Part shown: positions 34,521 through 44,773 of the stretch, one piece after another
Layout: the number at the start of each line of letters is the position of its first letter
Numbering within the stretch: position 1 is the first letter of the stretch
Source of the DNA: Mesorhizobium sp. B1-1-8
GTDB lineage: Bacteria; Pseudomonadota; Alphaproteobacteria; Rhizobiales; Rhizobiaceae
NCBI RefSeq assembly: GCF_006442795.2
Contig: NZ_CP083956.1
Span: 62,001 to 126,000 of the forward strand
Direction of reading: 5' to 3'
DNA length: 64,000 nt
Notes under the pieces: generated by a model
The model's input: only the letters and a program-made list of their open reading frames with translations
Databases searched by the model: none
Told to the model about the DNA's origin: nothing
Program-made: the position numbers and the translations under genes

Positions 34521-36047
34521 ATGACCATCAACAGACGCGATCTTCTCGGATACAGCGCCGCAGCGATCGGCACCGCCACGCTCGGCTTGCCGAAGACGGC
34601 AAAAGCGGCGGACGAGCTGACCATCGCCTACAACGTCAACCTGCCGTCCTGGGACCCGACCACCGGGCCTTCTGCCGTCAACCCGACAATCCAGGGCCTC
34701 TACCAGTCGGTGTTCGACCAAATCATCGGCCAGAAGCCGGACCTGTCCTTCACGCCCGGCCTGCTCACCGAATGGGGCTGGAACGACGACCGCACCAAGG
34801 TGATGATGACGGTGCGCGACGGCGTCACCTGGCATGACGGCTCGCCCTTCACGGCGGAGGACGTCGTGTGGTCGCTGCAGCGGGCCGGTGACGAGAAGAC
34901 CGGCAATCCGATCCAGTTCGTCTGGAAGAACGTCAACAACTTCAAGATCGACGGCAACAAGATCACCGGCGACGTCGTGCAGTTCGACCCGGTCTATTTC
35001 AAGTGGATGTCGTTCCTCACCGGCTACATCCTACCGAAGGCTTATTACGAGAAGGTCGGCGCGGAAGGCTTCGAGAAGGCGCCGATCGGCACCGGTCCCT
35101 ACATGGTCGACAAGTTCGAGCGCAACGCCTTCCTGCGGCTCAAGGCCAATCCGCATTACTGGGGCGCCAAGCCGGCCTTCGAAAACGTGACGATCAAATT
35201 CGTCACCGATGCGGCAAGCCGCGTCGCCGAGATCGAGTCGGGTTCTTCGCAGGTGACGCTCGAAATTCCGTATGAGGAGTATGACCGGCTGATCGCCAAG
35301 GACGGGCTCGCCGGCTCGATCAAGAACGTCTCCGATATCGGCATGATCTTCTTCAACGACATCGAGGCGATGCTGGACAAGAATGTCCGCCAGGCGGCCG
35401 TGATGGCAGTGGACAAGGACCTGCTGGTCAAGCGGCTGCTTCGCGGCTACGGCCAGCCGATCGCCACGCTGGAGACGCCGGAATATGCGGCGTTCGATCC
35501 ATCGATCAAGGTCGAGCACAATGCGGAAAAGGCCAAGGAACTGCTCGCCGCTTCCGGCTATTCGCCCAAGAAGCCGGTCAAGTTCACCATTCAGACGACC
35601 AAGGGCTTCAAGCCCAAGGACTATGAGATGATCCAGGCGATCGTCGGCATGTGGCGCAAGGTCGGCATCGAGGCCAATATCGAGGTCTACGAGATCGCCA
35701 AGCATTACGAGCTGCGCGCCGCCGACAAGCTGGCGCCGGCCGCCTTCTACAACTGGGGCAACTCCATCGGCGACCCGACCACATCGACCGGCTTTGCCAT
35801 GTACGGGCCGAGCCCGCATTCGGTGTGGGACAGCCAGGACCTGATCGACATGATCAACCCGCTGTGGGGCGAGAAGGACGAGGCCAAGCGCATCGCCGGC
35901 TGGAAGGCGGTCGACAAATACATCGCCGAGCAAGCCTATGTGCTGCCGCTGATGCAATATGCCCAGCCGATCGTGCATTCGAAGAAGGTCAATGTCGTGC
36001 AGCACGTGTCCGGCGCGCTGCTTCCGGCGCTGATGACCCCGGCCTGA
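34521..36047 (+). CDS. Family 5 ABC transporter substrate-binding protein (Tat-exported)
   Basis: A 508-residue periplasmic binding protein for a Dpp/Opp-type importer. The N-terminus INRRDLLGYSAAAIGTATLG is a twin-arginine signal with cleavage near TAKAAD. The family 5 blocks NPTIQGLYQSVFDQI, VTWHDGSPFTAEDVVWS and PIGTGPYMVDKFERN are present. Two permease and two ATPase genes follow, forming a complete importer. Because the set sits inside the aromatic-catabolic region, its ligand may be the pathway substrate rather than a peptide, but this is inference. Confidence 0.92.
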   Translation: MTINRRDLLGYSAAAIGTATLGLPKTAKAADELTIAYNVNLPSWDPTTGPSAVNPTIQGLYQSVFDQIIGQKPDLSFTPGLLTEWGWNDDRTKVMMTVRDGVTWHDGSPFTAEDVVWSLQRAGDEKTGNPIQFVWKNVNNFKIDGNKITGDVVQFDPVYFKWMSFLTGYILPKAYYEKVGAEGFEKAPIGTGPYMVDKFERNAFLRLKANPHYWGAKPAFENVTIKFVTDAASRVAEIESGSSQVTLEIPYEEYDRLIAKDGLAGSIKNVSDIGMIFFNDIEAMLDKNVRQAAVMAVDKDLLVKRLLRGYGQPIATLETPEYAAFDPSIKVEHNAEKAKELLAASGYSPKKPVKFTIQTTKGFKPKDYEMIQAIVGMWRKVGIEANIEVYEIAKHYELRAADKLAPAAFYNWGNSIGDPTTSTGFAMYGPSPHSVWDSQDLIDMINPLWGEKDEAKRIAGWKAVDKYIAEQAYVLPLMQYAQPIVHSKKVNVVQHVSGALLPALMTPA

Positions 36048-36090
36048 TCATCGGCCTTGCTCCTGCCGGTCTTCGCCCGGCAGGCCCCCG

Positions 36091-36200
36091 CATCCGGCCG
36101 CTTCGCGGCCACCTTCTCCCCGGTGGGGAGAAGAGACTAGCTCAGCCGTCTGCGACCTCTTCTCCCCTCGGGGAGAAGGTGGCCGCGAAGCGGCCGGATG
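36091..36200. repeat. Family C inverted-repeat intergenic element 1
   Basis: Arms at 36091-36133 and 36160-36200 are inverted copies: CATCCGGCCGCTTCGCGG at one end, CCGCGAAGCGGCCGGATG at the other. Each arm also contains a smaller inverted repeat around CTTCTCCCC/GGGGAGAAG. It occupies the 185-bp gap between the binding-protein and permease genes. Confidence 0.8.
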
Positions 36201-36232
36201 AGGGGGAGTCCGTTCAGAGTGATTACGCCAGC

Positions 36233-37240
36233 ATGCTGCTGCAAAGATTCCTCGTTCGTCTGGTGACGATGCTGGTGACGCTGTTCGGCGTCGCCATCGT
36301 CGTCTTCGTCGTCATCCGCGTCGCCCCCGGTGACCCGATCGCGATGATGCTGCCGCCCGGCGCCAGCAATGACGACATCGCGCGGCTGCGGGCGCTCTAC
36401 GGACTGGACAAGACCATCGTGCAGCAATTCTTCATCTGGCTTGCCGGCGTCCTCAGGGGTGATTTCGGCACTTCGATCTCGCTCCGCCAGGACGTGCTCG
36501 GCCTTGTCTTCAACCGGCTGCCGGCGACGCTGGAGTTGGCCACCGTCGCCCTCATCATGGCAGTGGCGATCGGCGTCAGCGCGGCGATTCTCGGCGCGCG
36601 CGAGCGCGGCACGGCGGTCGAGGCCGGCATCGATATCGCCAGCGGCGCGACGCTCTCCATTCCAGACTTCCTCTGGGGTCTGGTGCTGATCCTGCTGTTC
36701 GGCGTGCTTGTGCCGGTGTTCGATATTTCCGGCAGGGTGTCGCCACAGCTCGACCTGCCCTTCGTCACCCAGTTCTATCTGATCGAGAGCATTGTCAGGC
36801 TCCGCTTCGACCTGACCTGGGATCTGCTGAAGCACATGCTGATGCCGTCGATCGCGCTGGCGCTGCCGCTGGCGGCGATCATCGCGCAGCTTTTGAAACA
36901 GTCGCTCAACGAAGTGCTCGACCTCGACTATGTCGTGCTGGCTCGGGTGAAGGGCTTTTCCGAGACACAGGTGATCCTGCGCGAGGCGCTGAAGAACGCC
37001 GCGCTGCCGACGCTGACGCTGGTCGGCGTGCAGTTCACTTTCCTGATCGGCGGCACGGTCATCGTCGAGCGGCTGTTTTCCTATGAAGGCCTCGGCAATA
37101 TGGCGATCGACGCCGTCATCAACCGCGATTTGCCGCTGATCCAGGGCATCGTGCTGGTGTTCGCGCTGCTCTTCGTGCTGATCAACCTTGCCGTCGACAT
37201 GATGTATGCGCTGCTCAATCCGAGGCTGCGCCATGGATGA
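36233..37240 (+). CDS. DppB-type ABC transporter permease
   Basis: A 335-residue inner-membrane permease. The first helix (LLQRFLVRLVTMLVTLFGVAIVVFVVIR) is followed by the DppB-family PGDPIAMMLPPGAS loop. The cytoplasmic coupling loop is near DYVVLARVKGFSETQV, and the end has LLNPRLRHG. The start ATG 36233 follows the repeat and lacks a strong ribosome site; alternatives are further upstream inside the repeat. It overlaps the next gene by eight bases. Confidence 0.92.
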   Translation: MLLQRFLVRLVTMLVTLFGVAIVVFVVIRVAPGDPIAMMLPPGASNDDIARLRALYGLDKTIVQQFFIWLAGVLRGDFGTSISLRQDVLGLVFNRLPATLELATVALIMAVAIGVSAAILGARERGTAVEAGIDIASGATLSIPDFLWGLVLILLFGVLVPVFDISGRVSPQLDLPFVTQFYLIESIVRLRFDLTWDLLKHMLMPSIALALPLAAIIAQLLKQSLNEVLDLDYVVLARVKGFSETQVILREALKNAALPTLTLVGVQFTFLIGGTVIVERLFSYEGLGNMAIDAVINRDLPLIQGIVLVFALLFVLINLAVDMMYALLNPRLRHG

Positions 37241-38081
37241 AGCCCGCACGCCGCGACGCAGGCTGAGCCCGCGACTGTGGTTGGCCGGCGGCTGGCTGCT
37301 CGTCGCACTGCTGGCGGCGATCTTCGCGCCCCTGATCGCGCCGCAAGACCCGCTGGCGCAGGATCTGATGCTGGAGCGCCTGCCGCCCTTCTGGCTCGAC
37401 GGCGCCGAGCCCGGCTATTGGCTGGGCACCGACAGCCTCGGGCGGGATCTGTTGTCGCGGCTGATCTTCGGCGGTCGCATCGCCTTTGTCGTCGCCTTTG
37501 CCGCCGCGTCGGCTGCCTGCCTTGTCGGATCGGCATTGGGGCTGATCGCCGGCTATTTCGGCAGCTGGGCGGACCGCATCATCTCGCGCATCGTCGACGT
37601 CTGGATGGCCTTCCCGCCGGTGCTGTTCGCCATCCTTCTGGTGGCGGTGCTGGGCACGGGCTTGAGCTCCGTCATCATCGCGATCGCCGTCATCGACTGG
37701 ACGCGCTTTTGCCGGGTGATCCGCGCCGAGGCGTTGGGCCAGTCGCGCATGGACTACGTCGAGAACGCCCGCATCGCCGGCTATGGCCGCATCGGCATCA
37801 TGCTACGCGAGGTGCTGCCCAATGTGGTGCCGTCCATCGTCGCGCTTTTGTCGCTCGAAATGGGCATCGCGATTATCGTCGAGGCGATCCTGTCCTTCGT
37901 CAATCTGTCGATCTCGACCGACGACCCGACCTGGGGCGGCATCATCGCCGAGGGCCGGCTGTCGATCCATCAGGCCTGGTGGGTGCTGGTGTTTCCGCTG
38001 ATAACGCTCATCCTCACCGTGCTGTCCTTCAGCCAGTTCGGCGAAGGGCTGAAGGCGCGTTTCGACCCGGTGCTGCGATGA
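37233..38081 (+). CDS. DppC-type ABC transporter permease
   Basis: A 282-residue second permease. The N-terminal helix (LWLAGGWLLVALLAAIFAPLIAP) precedes the family block YWLGTDSLGRDLLSRLIFGGR; the coupling loop is DYVENARIAGYGRIGIMLREVLPN. It ends ARFDPVLR. Its stop overlaps the ATPase start (ATGA). Confidence 0.93.
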   Translation: MDEARTPRRRLSPRLWLAGGWLLVALLAAIFAPLIAPQDPLAQDLMLERLPPFWLDGAEPGYWLGTDSLGRDLLSRLIFGGRIAFVVAFAAASAACLVGSALGLIAGYFGSWADRIISRIVDVWMAFPPVLFAILLVAVLGTGLSSVIIAIAVIDWTRFCRVIRAEALGQSRMDYVENARIAGYGRIGIMLREVLPNVVPSIVALLSLEMGIAIIVEAILSFVNLSISTDDPTWGGIIAEGRLSIHQAWWVLVFPLITLILTVLSFSQFGEGLKARFDPVLR

Positions 38082-38968
38082 GCGCCGCCGCCAAATCGTG
38101 CCTCGACATCCGCAACTTGAGCGCCGTGCTGCCGAACGGCCAGCGCGTGCTACGCTCGGTCTCGCTGGTGGTCCAACCCGGCGAGGTGCGCGCGCTGGTC
38201 GGCGAGAGCGGCGCCGGCAAGACAATGATCGGCAAGGCAGTGCTCGGCGTGCTGCCGAAAAGCGTGCGCATCGTCGAGGGCGAAATGCTGATCGAGGGCG
38301 AAGACCTCGGCCGTCTCGACGCCAAGGCGCGGCGGAACCTGATCGGCGCGCGCACAGCGCTGATTCCGCAGGATCCGCTCACCGCGCTCAATCCGTCGCG
38401 CCGCATCGGCTCGCAGATGACGGACCGGCTCGTGCGCATCCTCGGCTGGAGCGGCCAGCGGGCGGATCAGCGCATACGGCAGTTGCTCGACGAGGTGCAT
38501 ATCCGCGACCCGGAGCGCGTGCTGAAATGCTACCCGCACGAATTGTCCGGCGGCATGCGCCAGCGCGTGCTGATCGCGGCGGCCTTCGCGGCGGAGCCCA
38601 GGCTGATCGTCGCCGACGAGCCGACGACGGCGCTCGACGTGACCGTGCAGAAGCAGATCCTGCGGCTCATCGCGCAGTTACAGCGCGACCACGGCACCGC
38701 GATCCTGTTCGTCACCCACGACCTCGGCGTCGTCGCTAAGATCAGCCAGAAGGTGTCGGTGCTCTTTGCCGGCAAGGTGGTCGAAGAAGCCGAGACGGCC
38801 GCGCTCTTTGCCGCCCCGCAGCACCCATATACGCGGGCGCTGATGGCGGCGACGCCGCGCTATACCGATCCGCTGGCGTCGCTGAAGCCGGTGGACGAAA
38901 CCGTGCTCGCCGGGCTTGCGGCGGAGATCGCGGCGGCAGACCAGGCATGGAGGCCCGGCCATGGCTGA
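38078..38968 (+). CDS. DppD-type ABC transporter ATPase
   Basis: A 296-residue ABC ATPase. It has Walker [10 protein letters not shown]-loop [11 protein letters not shown], signature LSGGMRQR and Walker [15 protein letters not shown] with the H-loop HDLG. A C-terminal oligopeptide-transporter extension has [12 protein letters not shown]. It is the first of the two ATPases of this importer, and it overlaps the second by eight bases. Confidence 0.93.
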   Translation: MSAAAKSCLDIRNLSAVLPNGQRVLRSVSLVVQPGEVRALVGESGAGKTMIGKAVLGVLPKSVRIVEGEMLIEGEDLGRLDAKARRNLIGARTALIPQDPLTALNPSRRIGSQMTDRLVRILGWSGQRADQRIRQLLDEVHIRDPERVLKCYPHELSGGMRQRVLIAAAFAAEPRLIVADEPTTALDVTVQKQILRLIAQLQRDHGTAILFVTHDLGVVAKISQKVSVLFAGKVVEEAETAALFAAPQHPYTRALMAATPRYTDPLASLKPVDETVLAGLAAEIAAADQAWRPGHG

Positions 38969-39776
38969 GCCGCTCATCTCCGTGCGCGGGCTGAAGGTGG
39001 CACTGCCAGACATGACGCGTAAGCCGCTGATCGGCCGGGCGCCGCTGGCCGAGATCCTGAAAGGGCTCGATTTCGACCTGCCGAAAGGATCGGTCACCGG
39101 CATCGTCGGCGAATCCGGCTCGGGCAAGTCGACGCTCGGCCGCACGCTGGTGCGGCTGATCGAGCCGAGCGCCGGCTCCGTCCATTTCGACGGGCGCGAC
39201 ATCAGCCATCTTTCGGACGCCGAGCTGAGGCCTTTGCGCCGCGACCTGCAGATGATCTTCCAGGACCCGATGTCGTCGCTCAACCCGCGCCGCACCATTT
39301 TCAGCATCATCGCCGCGCCGCTGAAGCAGAACGGCCTCAGCGACAGGCTGAAGGAGCGCATCGCTGAGGCCTTGCGGCGCGTCGGCCTGCCGCAGAGTTT
39401 CGCCAGCCGCTACCGACATGAATTGTCGGGCGGCCAGCGGCAGCGCGTCGGCATTGCCCGCGCCCTGGCGCTGTCGCCGAGATTCGTGCTGGCCGACGAG
39501 ATCGTCTCGGGCCTCGACGTCTCGACCCAGGCGCAGATCCTGACGCTGCTGGAAAAGCTGGCGGCGGAGATGGGGCTGACGGTCGCCTTCATCAGCCACG
39601 ATTTGTCGGTGATCCGGCGGCTCTGCCAGCAGGTCATCGTCATGCGCGAAGGCGTGATCGTCGAGGCCAGCGCCACCGATGCGCTGTTCGAAAACCCGCA
39701 GCAGGCCTATACGCGCGACCTGCTTGCCGCCATTCCCCTGCCCGAGATCGATGCGGACTGGCTGACGTCCCGATAG
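38961..39776 (+). CDS. DppF-type ABC transporter ATPase
   Basis: A 271-residue ABC ATPase. Walker A is GESGSGKS, Q-loop FQDPMSSLNP, signature LSGGQRQR. Walker B reads FVLADEIVSGLDVS, with the catalytic Glu retained although the common DEPTSALD is changed. The C-terminal part has QQAYTRDLLAAIP. The start is ATG 38961. It ends the five-gene importer; the monooxygenase gene begins 108 bp downstream with a shared palindrome between. Confidence 0.92.
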   Translation: MAEPLISVRGLKVALPDMTRKPLIGRAPLAEILKGLDFDLPKGSVTGIVGESGSGKSTLGRTLVRLIEPSAGSVHFDGRDISHLSDAELRPLRRDLQMIFQDPMSSLNPRRTIFSIIAAPLKQNGLSDRLKERIAEALRRVGLPQSFASRYRHELSGGQRQRVGIARALALSPRFVLADEIVSGLDVSTQAQILTLLEKLAAEMGLTVAFISHDLSVIRRLCQQVIVMREGVIVEASATDALFENPQQAYTRDLLAAIPLPEIDADWLTSR

Positions 39777-39813
39777 CGGCAAGTCGTCATGATTGGCCCC
39801 TTCATCTTAGAAA

Positions 39814-39827
39814 TTTTAAGCTTGAAA
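39814..39827. promoter_or_regulatory. Shared palindrome site S2
   Basis: TTTTAAGCTTGAAA lies 57 bp upstream of the monooxygenase/reductase start, in a typical operator position. It is one of four sites with consensus YTTYAAGCNTRAAA. Confidence 0.6.
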
Positions 39828-39884
39828 CAATTTGCATGACACGCCATGATGCGTGTGGGCGAAGGCAAAGAGGAGATCGCAGGC

Positions 39885-42179
39885 ATGAAGGTTGCGGTTC
39901 TCGGCGGCGGACCGGCCGGGCTCTACTTTGCCATCTCGCTGAAACTCCGCGACGCCGCGCATGAGGTGACGGTGTATGAGCGCAACCGGCCGGACGACAC
40001 GTTCGGCTGGGGCGTGGTGCTGTCGGCCGAAACACTCGAGAACCTGACCAAAAACGACCCGGTCAGCGCGGTCTGGATCCGAAAGCATTTTGCCTATTGG
40101 GACGACATCGCGGTCATCCATGGCGGTGTGCGCACGGTCTCGACCGGCCACGGCTTCTGCGGCATCGGCCGCAAGCGGCTGCTGATCCTTCTGCAGCGCC
40201 GCGCCCGCGAGCTCGGCATCAAGCTGATGTTCGAGACCGACATCGCCGATCCCAAGCCGTTCATGGAAACGCACGACCTGGTGGTCGCCGCTGACGGGCT
40301 TAATTCCAAATCCCGCGCCACTTTCGCCGATGTCTTCAAGCCCGATATCGACATCCGCAAATGCAAGTTCGTCTGGCTCGGCACGACGCAGAAATTCGAC
40401 GACGCCTTCACCTTCATCTTCGAGAAGACGGAGCTTGGCTGGGTGTGGGCGCATGCCTACCAGTTCGACAGCGAGACCGCGACCTTCATCGTCGAATGCA
40501 GCGAGCAGACCTGGGAGCGCTTCGGCTTCGGCCACATGACGCAGCAGGAATCGATCGCGGCCTGCGAGCGCATTTTTGCAAAGCATCTCGGCGGCCATCC
40601 GCTGAAGACCAATGCCAACCATATCCGCGGTTCGGCCTGGATCAATTTCCCGCGCGTGCTGTGCGAGCGCTGGTCGTACAAGAATCTCGCGCTGATGGGC
40701 GATGCGGCGGCATCGGCGCATTTCTCGATCGGCTCGGGCACGAAGCTGGCGCTGGAGAGCGCTGTGGCGCTGGCCGACTATGTCGAGTCCGAGCCGGACC
40801 TCGAGGCGGCCTTCCGCAAATACGAAGATGCGCGGCGCACCGAGGTGCTGAAGCTGCAATCGGCGGCGCGCAATTCGCTCGAATGGTTCGAGGAAGTCGA
40901 ACGATATCTCGGTTTAGATCCAGTTCAGTTCAATTATTCGCTGCTCACCCGCTCGCAGCGCATCAGCCACGAGAACCTCAGGCTGCGCGACGCCGAATGG
41001 CTGGCGGGTGCGGAGGAATGGTTCCAACGCAAGGCCGGCGCCGGCGGCAACAGCTTACGCCGCGCGCCGATGTTCGCACCGTTCAAGCTGCGCGACATGG
41101 CGGTGCAAAACCGCATCGTCGTCTCGCCGATGGCGCAGTACAAGGCGGTGGATGGCTGCCCGACCGACTGGCATTTTGCCCACTATGCCGAGCGCGCCAA
41201 GGGCGGCGCGGGACTGCTCTATATCGAAATGACCTGCGTCAGCCCCGAAGGCCGCATCACGCCCGGGTGCACCGGCTTCTATAAGCCCGAGCATGAAGTG
41301 GCCTGGAAGCGGCTGGTCGATTTCGTTCATGCCGAGACCGAAGCCAGGATTTGCGCCCAGATCGGCCATTCGGGCGCCAAGGGCTCGACCCGCGTCGGCT
41401 GGCAGGGCACCGACGTGCCGCTGCCCTCCGGCAACTGGCCGGTGATGGCGCCGTCGGCAATTGCCTGGTCGCCGCAGAACCAGGTGCCGAAGGCGATGGA
41501 CCGCGCCGACATGGATTTGGTGCGCGATCAGTTCATCGCCTCGGCGCAAATGGCCGCGCGTTGCGGCTTCGACATGCTGGAGATCCATGCAGCGCATGGC
41601 TATCTGCTGTCGTCCTTCATCACGCCGCTGACCAACCGCCGTACCGACGCCTATGGTGGCCCGCTGGAAAACCGCATGCGCTACCCGCTGGAGATCTTCC
41701 ATGCGGTGCGCGCGGTATGGCCGGCTGAAAAGCCGATCTCGATGCGCATCTCGGCCAATGACTGGGTTGGTATCGAGGGCGTGACGCCGGCGGACGCGGT
41801 CGAGATCGCGAGACTCCTGCATGAGGCCGGCGTCGACCTTTGCGACGTGTCGGCCGGGCAGACCTCGATTGCCGCAAAGCCTGTCTATGGCCGCATGTTC
41901 CAGACGCCGTTCTCCGACCGCATCCGCAACGAGGTCGGCATGGCGACGATGGCGGTCGGCAACATCTATGAGCCGGACCATGCCAATTCGATCCTGATGG
42001 CCGGCCGCGCCGACCTGGTGGCGCTGGCAAGGCCGCATCTCACCGATCCCTACTGGACGCTGCATGCGGCCGTCGCCCTCGGCGACCGCGGCGTCAAATG
42101 GCCCGATCCTTATCTGCCTGGGCGCGACCAGATCTACCGGCTGGCAGAGCGCGAAGCGGCAGGGGGGCTGAAGGTATGA
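39885..42179 (+). CDS. 2-aminobenzoyl-CoA monooxygenase/reductase-type fusion (often annotated salicylyl-CoA 5-hydroxylase/oxidoreductase)
   Basis: A 764-residue fusion of two flavin domains. Residues 1-~370 form an aromatic FAD monooxygenase ([16 protein letters not shown], then [13 protein letters not shown], and the second FAD motif [16 protein letters not shown]). Residues ~390-764 form an Old Yellow Enzyme domain ([20 protein letters not shown], then [16 protein letters not shown]). This architecture is that of Azoarcus evansii 2-aminobenzoyl-CoA monooxygenase/reductase, which hydroxylates and then reduces the CoA-activated ring. The start ATG follows AGAGGAGA. The genes after it resemble beta-oxidation steps, fitting ring-derived CoA ester breakdown. 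Substrate is inferred. Confidence 0.87.
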   Translation: MKVAVLGGGPAGLYFAISLKLRDAAHEVTVYERNRPDDTFGWGVVLSAETLENLTKNDPVSAVWIRKHFAYWDDIAVIHGGVRTVSTGHGFCGIGRKRLLILLQRRARELGIKLMFETDIADPKPFMETHDLVVAADGLNSKSRATFADVFKPDIDIRKCKFVWLGTTQKFDDAFTFIFEKTELGWVWAHAYQFDSETATFIVECSEQTWERFGFGHMTQQESIAACERIFAKHLGGHPLKTNANHIRGSAWINFPRVLCERWSYKNLALMGDAAASAHFSIGSGTKLALESAVALADYVESEPDLEAAFRKYEDARRTEVLKLQSAARNSLEWFEEVERYLGLDPVQFNYSLLTRSQRISHENLRLRDAEWLAGAEEWFQRKAGAGGNSLRRAPMFAPFKLRDMAVQNRIVVSPMAQYKAVDGCPTDWHFAHYAERAKGGAGLLYIEMTCVSPEGRITPGCTGFYKPEHEVAWKRLVDFVHAETEARICAQIGHSGAKGSTRVGWQGTDVPLPSGNWPVMAPSAIAWSPQNQVPKAMDRADMDLVRDQFIASAQMAARCGFDMLEIHAAHGYLLSSFITPLTNRRTDAYGGPLENRMRYPLEIFHAVRAVWPAEKPISMRISANDWVGIEGVTPADAVEIARLLHEAGVDLCDVSAGQTSIAAKPVYGRMFQTPFSDRIRNEVGMATMAVGNIYEPDHANSILMAGRADLVALARPHLTDPYWTLHAAVALGDRGVKWPDPYLPGRDQIYRLAEREAAGGLKV

Positions 42180-42214
42180 GCGCTTCCTTGGCCCTAAAGC
42201 GGCGGCGTGCCCCC

Positions 42215-42475
42215 GCCCCTAGCCCTTCCCCTTTATGGCAGGGCAATCGCACATGGCGGCGCCAGCCCCCCACTCCGTCCGCTGCGCGGCCACCTCTCCC
42301 CCATGTCCATGGGGGAGAGGAAACCCAAGCCTTCCAACGCCGCGACCTCGGCGGTTGGCGTTTCCTCTCCCTCACCGAAGGTGGGGGAGAGGTGGCTCGG
42401 CGAAGCCGAGACGGAGTGGGGGAGCGCCGTACGCGATTGCCCTGCCCCTTGTGGGGAGGGGTTAGGGGTGGAGGT
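42215..42475. repeat. Family C nested inverted-repeat intergenic element 2
   Basis: Fills most of the 325-bp gap 42180-42504. The outer arms carry AGGGCAATCGC and GCGATTGCCCT. Next inward are CACTCCGTC and GACGGAGTG with CACCTCTCCCCC/GGGGGAGAGGTG, and a centre with GAGGAAAC/GTTTCCTC. The structure is a ~260-bp nested palindrome. No protein gene is apparent. Confidence 0.78.
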
Positions 42476-42504
42476 ACCCAGCGCCAGCCTTCGGAGGCGT
42501 TCGC

Positions 42505-43263
42505 ATGATCGCCGGGACGCACGCCCTCGTCACCGGCGGCGGCTCGGGCGTCGGGCGCTCGATCGCGCTGGCGCTGGCGGAAGCCGGCGTTACCGTCACC
42601 ATCTGCGGCCGGCGCGAGACGGCGCTCGCGGAAGTAGCCCGCGAAAACGACCGCATCTTTGGCATTGCCGCCGATGTCACCGACGAAGCGGAAATGGCCG
42701 CCCTCCACGAGAAAGCGGAAGCTGCGCGCGGACCGATCGACATCGTGGTTGCCAATGCCGGGATGGCCGGCAGCGCCCCGGCGCAAAAGATTTCGCTGGC
42801 CGACTGGCGGCGCACGCTCGAAGTCAACCTGACCGGCGCCTTCCTGACGGTGAAGCCGGCGCTGGTCGGCATGCTGGCGCGGAAGTCGGGCCGTATCGTC
42901 TTCGTCGCCTCAACCGCTGGCCTCAAGGGCTACGCCTATGTCGCGCCCTATGTCGCGGCCAAGCATGGTGTCGTCGGGCTGATGCGTTCGCTTGCCGCAG
43001 AGATCGCCAAATCCGGCGTCACCGTCAATGCGGTGTGCCCTGGCTTCGTCGAAACCGATATGCTGGAAGAGTCCGTCCGACGCATCGTCGAAAAAACCGG
43101 CCGCGCCGCCGATGAGACGCGGGCGAGCCTTGCCGCGATCAATCCGCAGGGCCGCTTCATCCAACCTGAAGAGGTGGCCGCGGCGGTGCTTTGGCTGTGC
43201 AGCGATGCCGCCCGGTCGATCACCGGGCAGGCGATTTCGATTTCGGGAGGCGAGACATGGTAG
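42505..43263 (+). CDS. SDR-family 3-hydroxyacyl-CoA dehydrogenase-like oxidoreductase
   Basis: A 252-residue classical short-chain dehydrogenase. It has the nucleotide motif TGGGSGVG, NAG motif, catalytic Ser in FVASTAG, and YVAAK providing Tyr and Lys. The end [14 protein letters not shown] is typical. In the catabolic setting it probably oxidises a hydroxyl on a CoA ester or ring-derived intermediate. It overlaps the following marR gene by seven bases. Confidence 0.9.
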   Translation: MIAGTHALVTGGGSGVGRSIALALAEAGVTVTICGRRETALAEVARENDRIFGIAADVTDEAEMAALHEKAEAARGPIDIVVANAGMAGSAPAQKISLADWRRTLEVNLTGAFLTVKPALVGMLARKSGRIVFVASTAGLKGYAYVAPYVAAKHGVVGLMRSLAAEIAKSGVTVNAVCPGFVETDMLEESVRRIVEKTGRAADETRASLAAINPQGRFIQPEEVAAAVLWLCSDAARSITGQAISISGGETW

Positions 43264-43727
43264 CCGGTCCCCTGCCCGCACGCTCGGGTCCCGGCAAGGA
43301 CAGGCTGCGGCTATGGATACGCCTGCTGCGCGCCTCGCGCACTATCGAGGCGGAACTGCGCGAGCGGCTGAAGAAGGAATTCGACACCACGCTGCCGCGC
43401 TTCGACGTGATGGCCGCGCTCTACCGGTCGCCGGAAGGCATGCTGATGAGCGACCTGTCGCGCTTCCTGCTGGTCTCGAACGGCAATGTCACCGGCATCG
43501 TCGACCGGCTGGTTTCCGAAGGGCTCGTCACCCGCGCGCGCCGCAACGGCGACCGCCGCACCTCGATGGTGCGGCTGACCGAGGAAGGTGCGCAGACTTT
43601 TGCCGCGATGGCCGCGGCGCATGAAAGCTGGATCGGCGAGCTGCTCGGCAATGTCAGCGAGGACGAGGCGCGCCGGCTGGCCGGCATGTTGACCTCGTTC
43701 CGCAGCAATTGGGAGGGACGCGAATGA
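43257..43727 (+). CDS. MarR-family transcriptional regulator 2
   Basis: A 156-residue winged-helix regulator with [21 protein letters not shown] for dimerisation and a DNA-binding part [40 protein letters not shown], then [17 protein letters not shown] as the wing. It is embedded in the catabolic operon, overlapping the genes on both sides. It is the best candidate to control the monooxygenase operon through palindrome S2, by analogy to MarR regulators of aromatic CoA pathways. Confidence 0.93.
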   Translation: MVAGPLPARSGPGKDRLRLWIRLLRASRTIEAELRERLKKEFDTTLPRFDVMAALYRSPEGMLMSDLSRFLLVSNGNVTGIVDRLVSEGLVTRARRNGDRRTSMVRLTEEGAQTFAAMAAAHESWIGELLGNVSEDEARRLAGMLTSFRSNWEGRE

Positions 43728-44536
43728 CCAACATGGCCGGTCTCAAGCCGAAGCATTTCCTCTGGCAGGTCGAAGGCAGGATCGCTCGCATCCGGCTCGA
43801 TCGGCCGGAGCGCAAGAACCCGCTGACCTTCGACAGCTATGCCGAGCTGCGCGACACGTTTCGCGATCTCGTCTATGCCGACGATGTCGATGCCGTGGTG
43901 TTCCTGCCCAACGGCGGCAACTTCTGCTCGGGCGGCGATGTCCACGACATCATCGGACCGCTGGTCGAGATGGACATGAAGCAGCTGTTAGCCTTCACCC
44001 GCATGACCGGCGATTTCGTCAAGGCGATGCTCAACTGCGGCAAGCCGATCATCGCGGCGGTCGACGGCGTGGCGGTCGGCGCCGGCGCCATCATCGCCAT
44101 GGCTTCAGACATCCGCATCGCCACGCCGGAGGCAAAGACCGCCTTCCTGTTCACCCGGGTTGGGCTCGCCGGCTGCGACATGGGCGCCTGCGCGATCCTG
44201 CCGCGCATCATCGGCCAGGGCCGCGCAGCCGAGCTGCTCTACACCGGCCGCACGATGACGGGGGCGGAAGGCGAACGTTGGGGGTTCTACAACCGGCTGG
44301 TCGAAGCCGCCGCACTCGAGGCCGACGCGCTCGACATGGCGGCGCGCATCGTCTCGGGTCCGACCTTCGCGCATGGCATCACCAAGACGCAGCTCAACCA
44401 GGAATGGTCGATGGGCCTCGACCAGGCGATCGAGGCCGAGGCGCAGGCACAGGCGATCTGCATGCAGACCGGCGATTTCGAGCGGGCTTACAAGGCGTTC
44501 GTGGCGAAGGAAAAGCCGGTGTTCGAGGGGAATTGA
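43724..44536 (+). CDS. Enoyl-CoA hydratase/isomerase-family protein
   Basis: A 270-residue crotonase-fold enzyme. The oxyanion-hole segments are [10 protein letters not shown] and [21 protein letters not shown]. Where hydratases have the PGAGGT loop and an adjacent Glu, it has [14 protein letters not shown], so the catalytic acids differ from classical hydratases; an Asp is in this loop. It may add water, hydrolyse or cleave a ring CoA ester. GGGAGGG precedes the ATG, which overlaps the marR stop. Confidence 0.88.
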   Translation: MTNMAGLKPKHFLWQVEGRIARIRLDRPERKNPLTFDSYAELRDTFRDLVYADDVDAVVFLPNGGNFCSGGDVHDIIGPLVEMDMKQLLAFTRMTGDFVKAMLNCGKPIIAAVDGVAVGAGAIIAMASDIRIATPEAKTAFLFTRVGLAGCDMGACAILPRIIGQGRAAELLYTGRTMTGAEGERWGFYNRLVEAAALEADALDMAARIVSGPTFAHGITKTQLNQEWSMGLDQAIEAEAQAQAICMQTGDFERAYKAFVAKEKPVFEGN

Positions 44537-44576
44537 GGATGTTGTGTCCGTTTAAGAAGGACATGCTGGCGGGACA

Positions 44577-44737
44577 GCGCCCCCCTCTGTCCTGCCGGAC
44601 ATCTCCCCCACGAGGGGGGAGATCAGCTGTCTCATCGGCCTTCGCAAATCGCCAAGATTGCACGATTGAGCGGGGCGCCCGAGTTGCTAATCTCCCTCCT
44701 TGTGGGGGAGATGTCCGGCAGGACAGAGGGGGGCGCC
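44577..44737. repeat. Family C inverted-repeat intergenic element 3
   Basis: Arms at 44577-44622 and 44690-44737 are inverted copies: CCCCCCTCTGTCCTGCCGG and CCGGCAGGACAGAGGGGGG, with ATCTCCC/GGGAGAT inside. It lies between the enoyl-CoA hydratase-like and acyl-CoA dehydrogenase genes. Confidence 0.8.
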
Positions 44738-44773
44738 GTAGAGCGCAACGCTTGAGGCACTGCGGAGGCGCAA

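Noticed and set aside
32825..34624. 599-codon minus-strand frame antisense to FAD oxidoreductase 2
   Set aside because: The plus-strand frame has clear FAD motifs; the antisense product has none.
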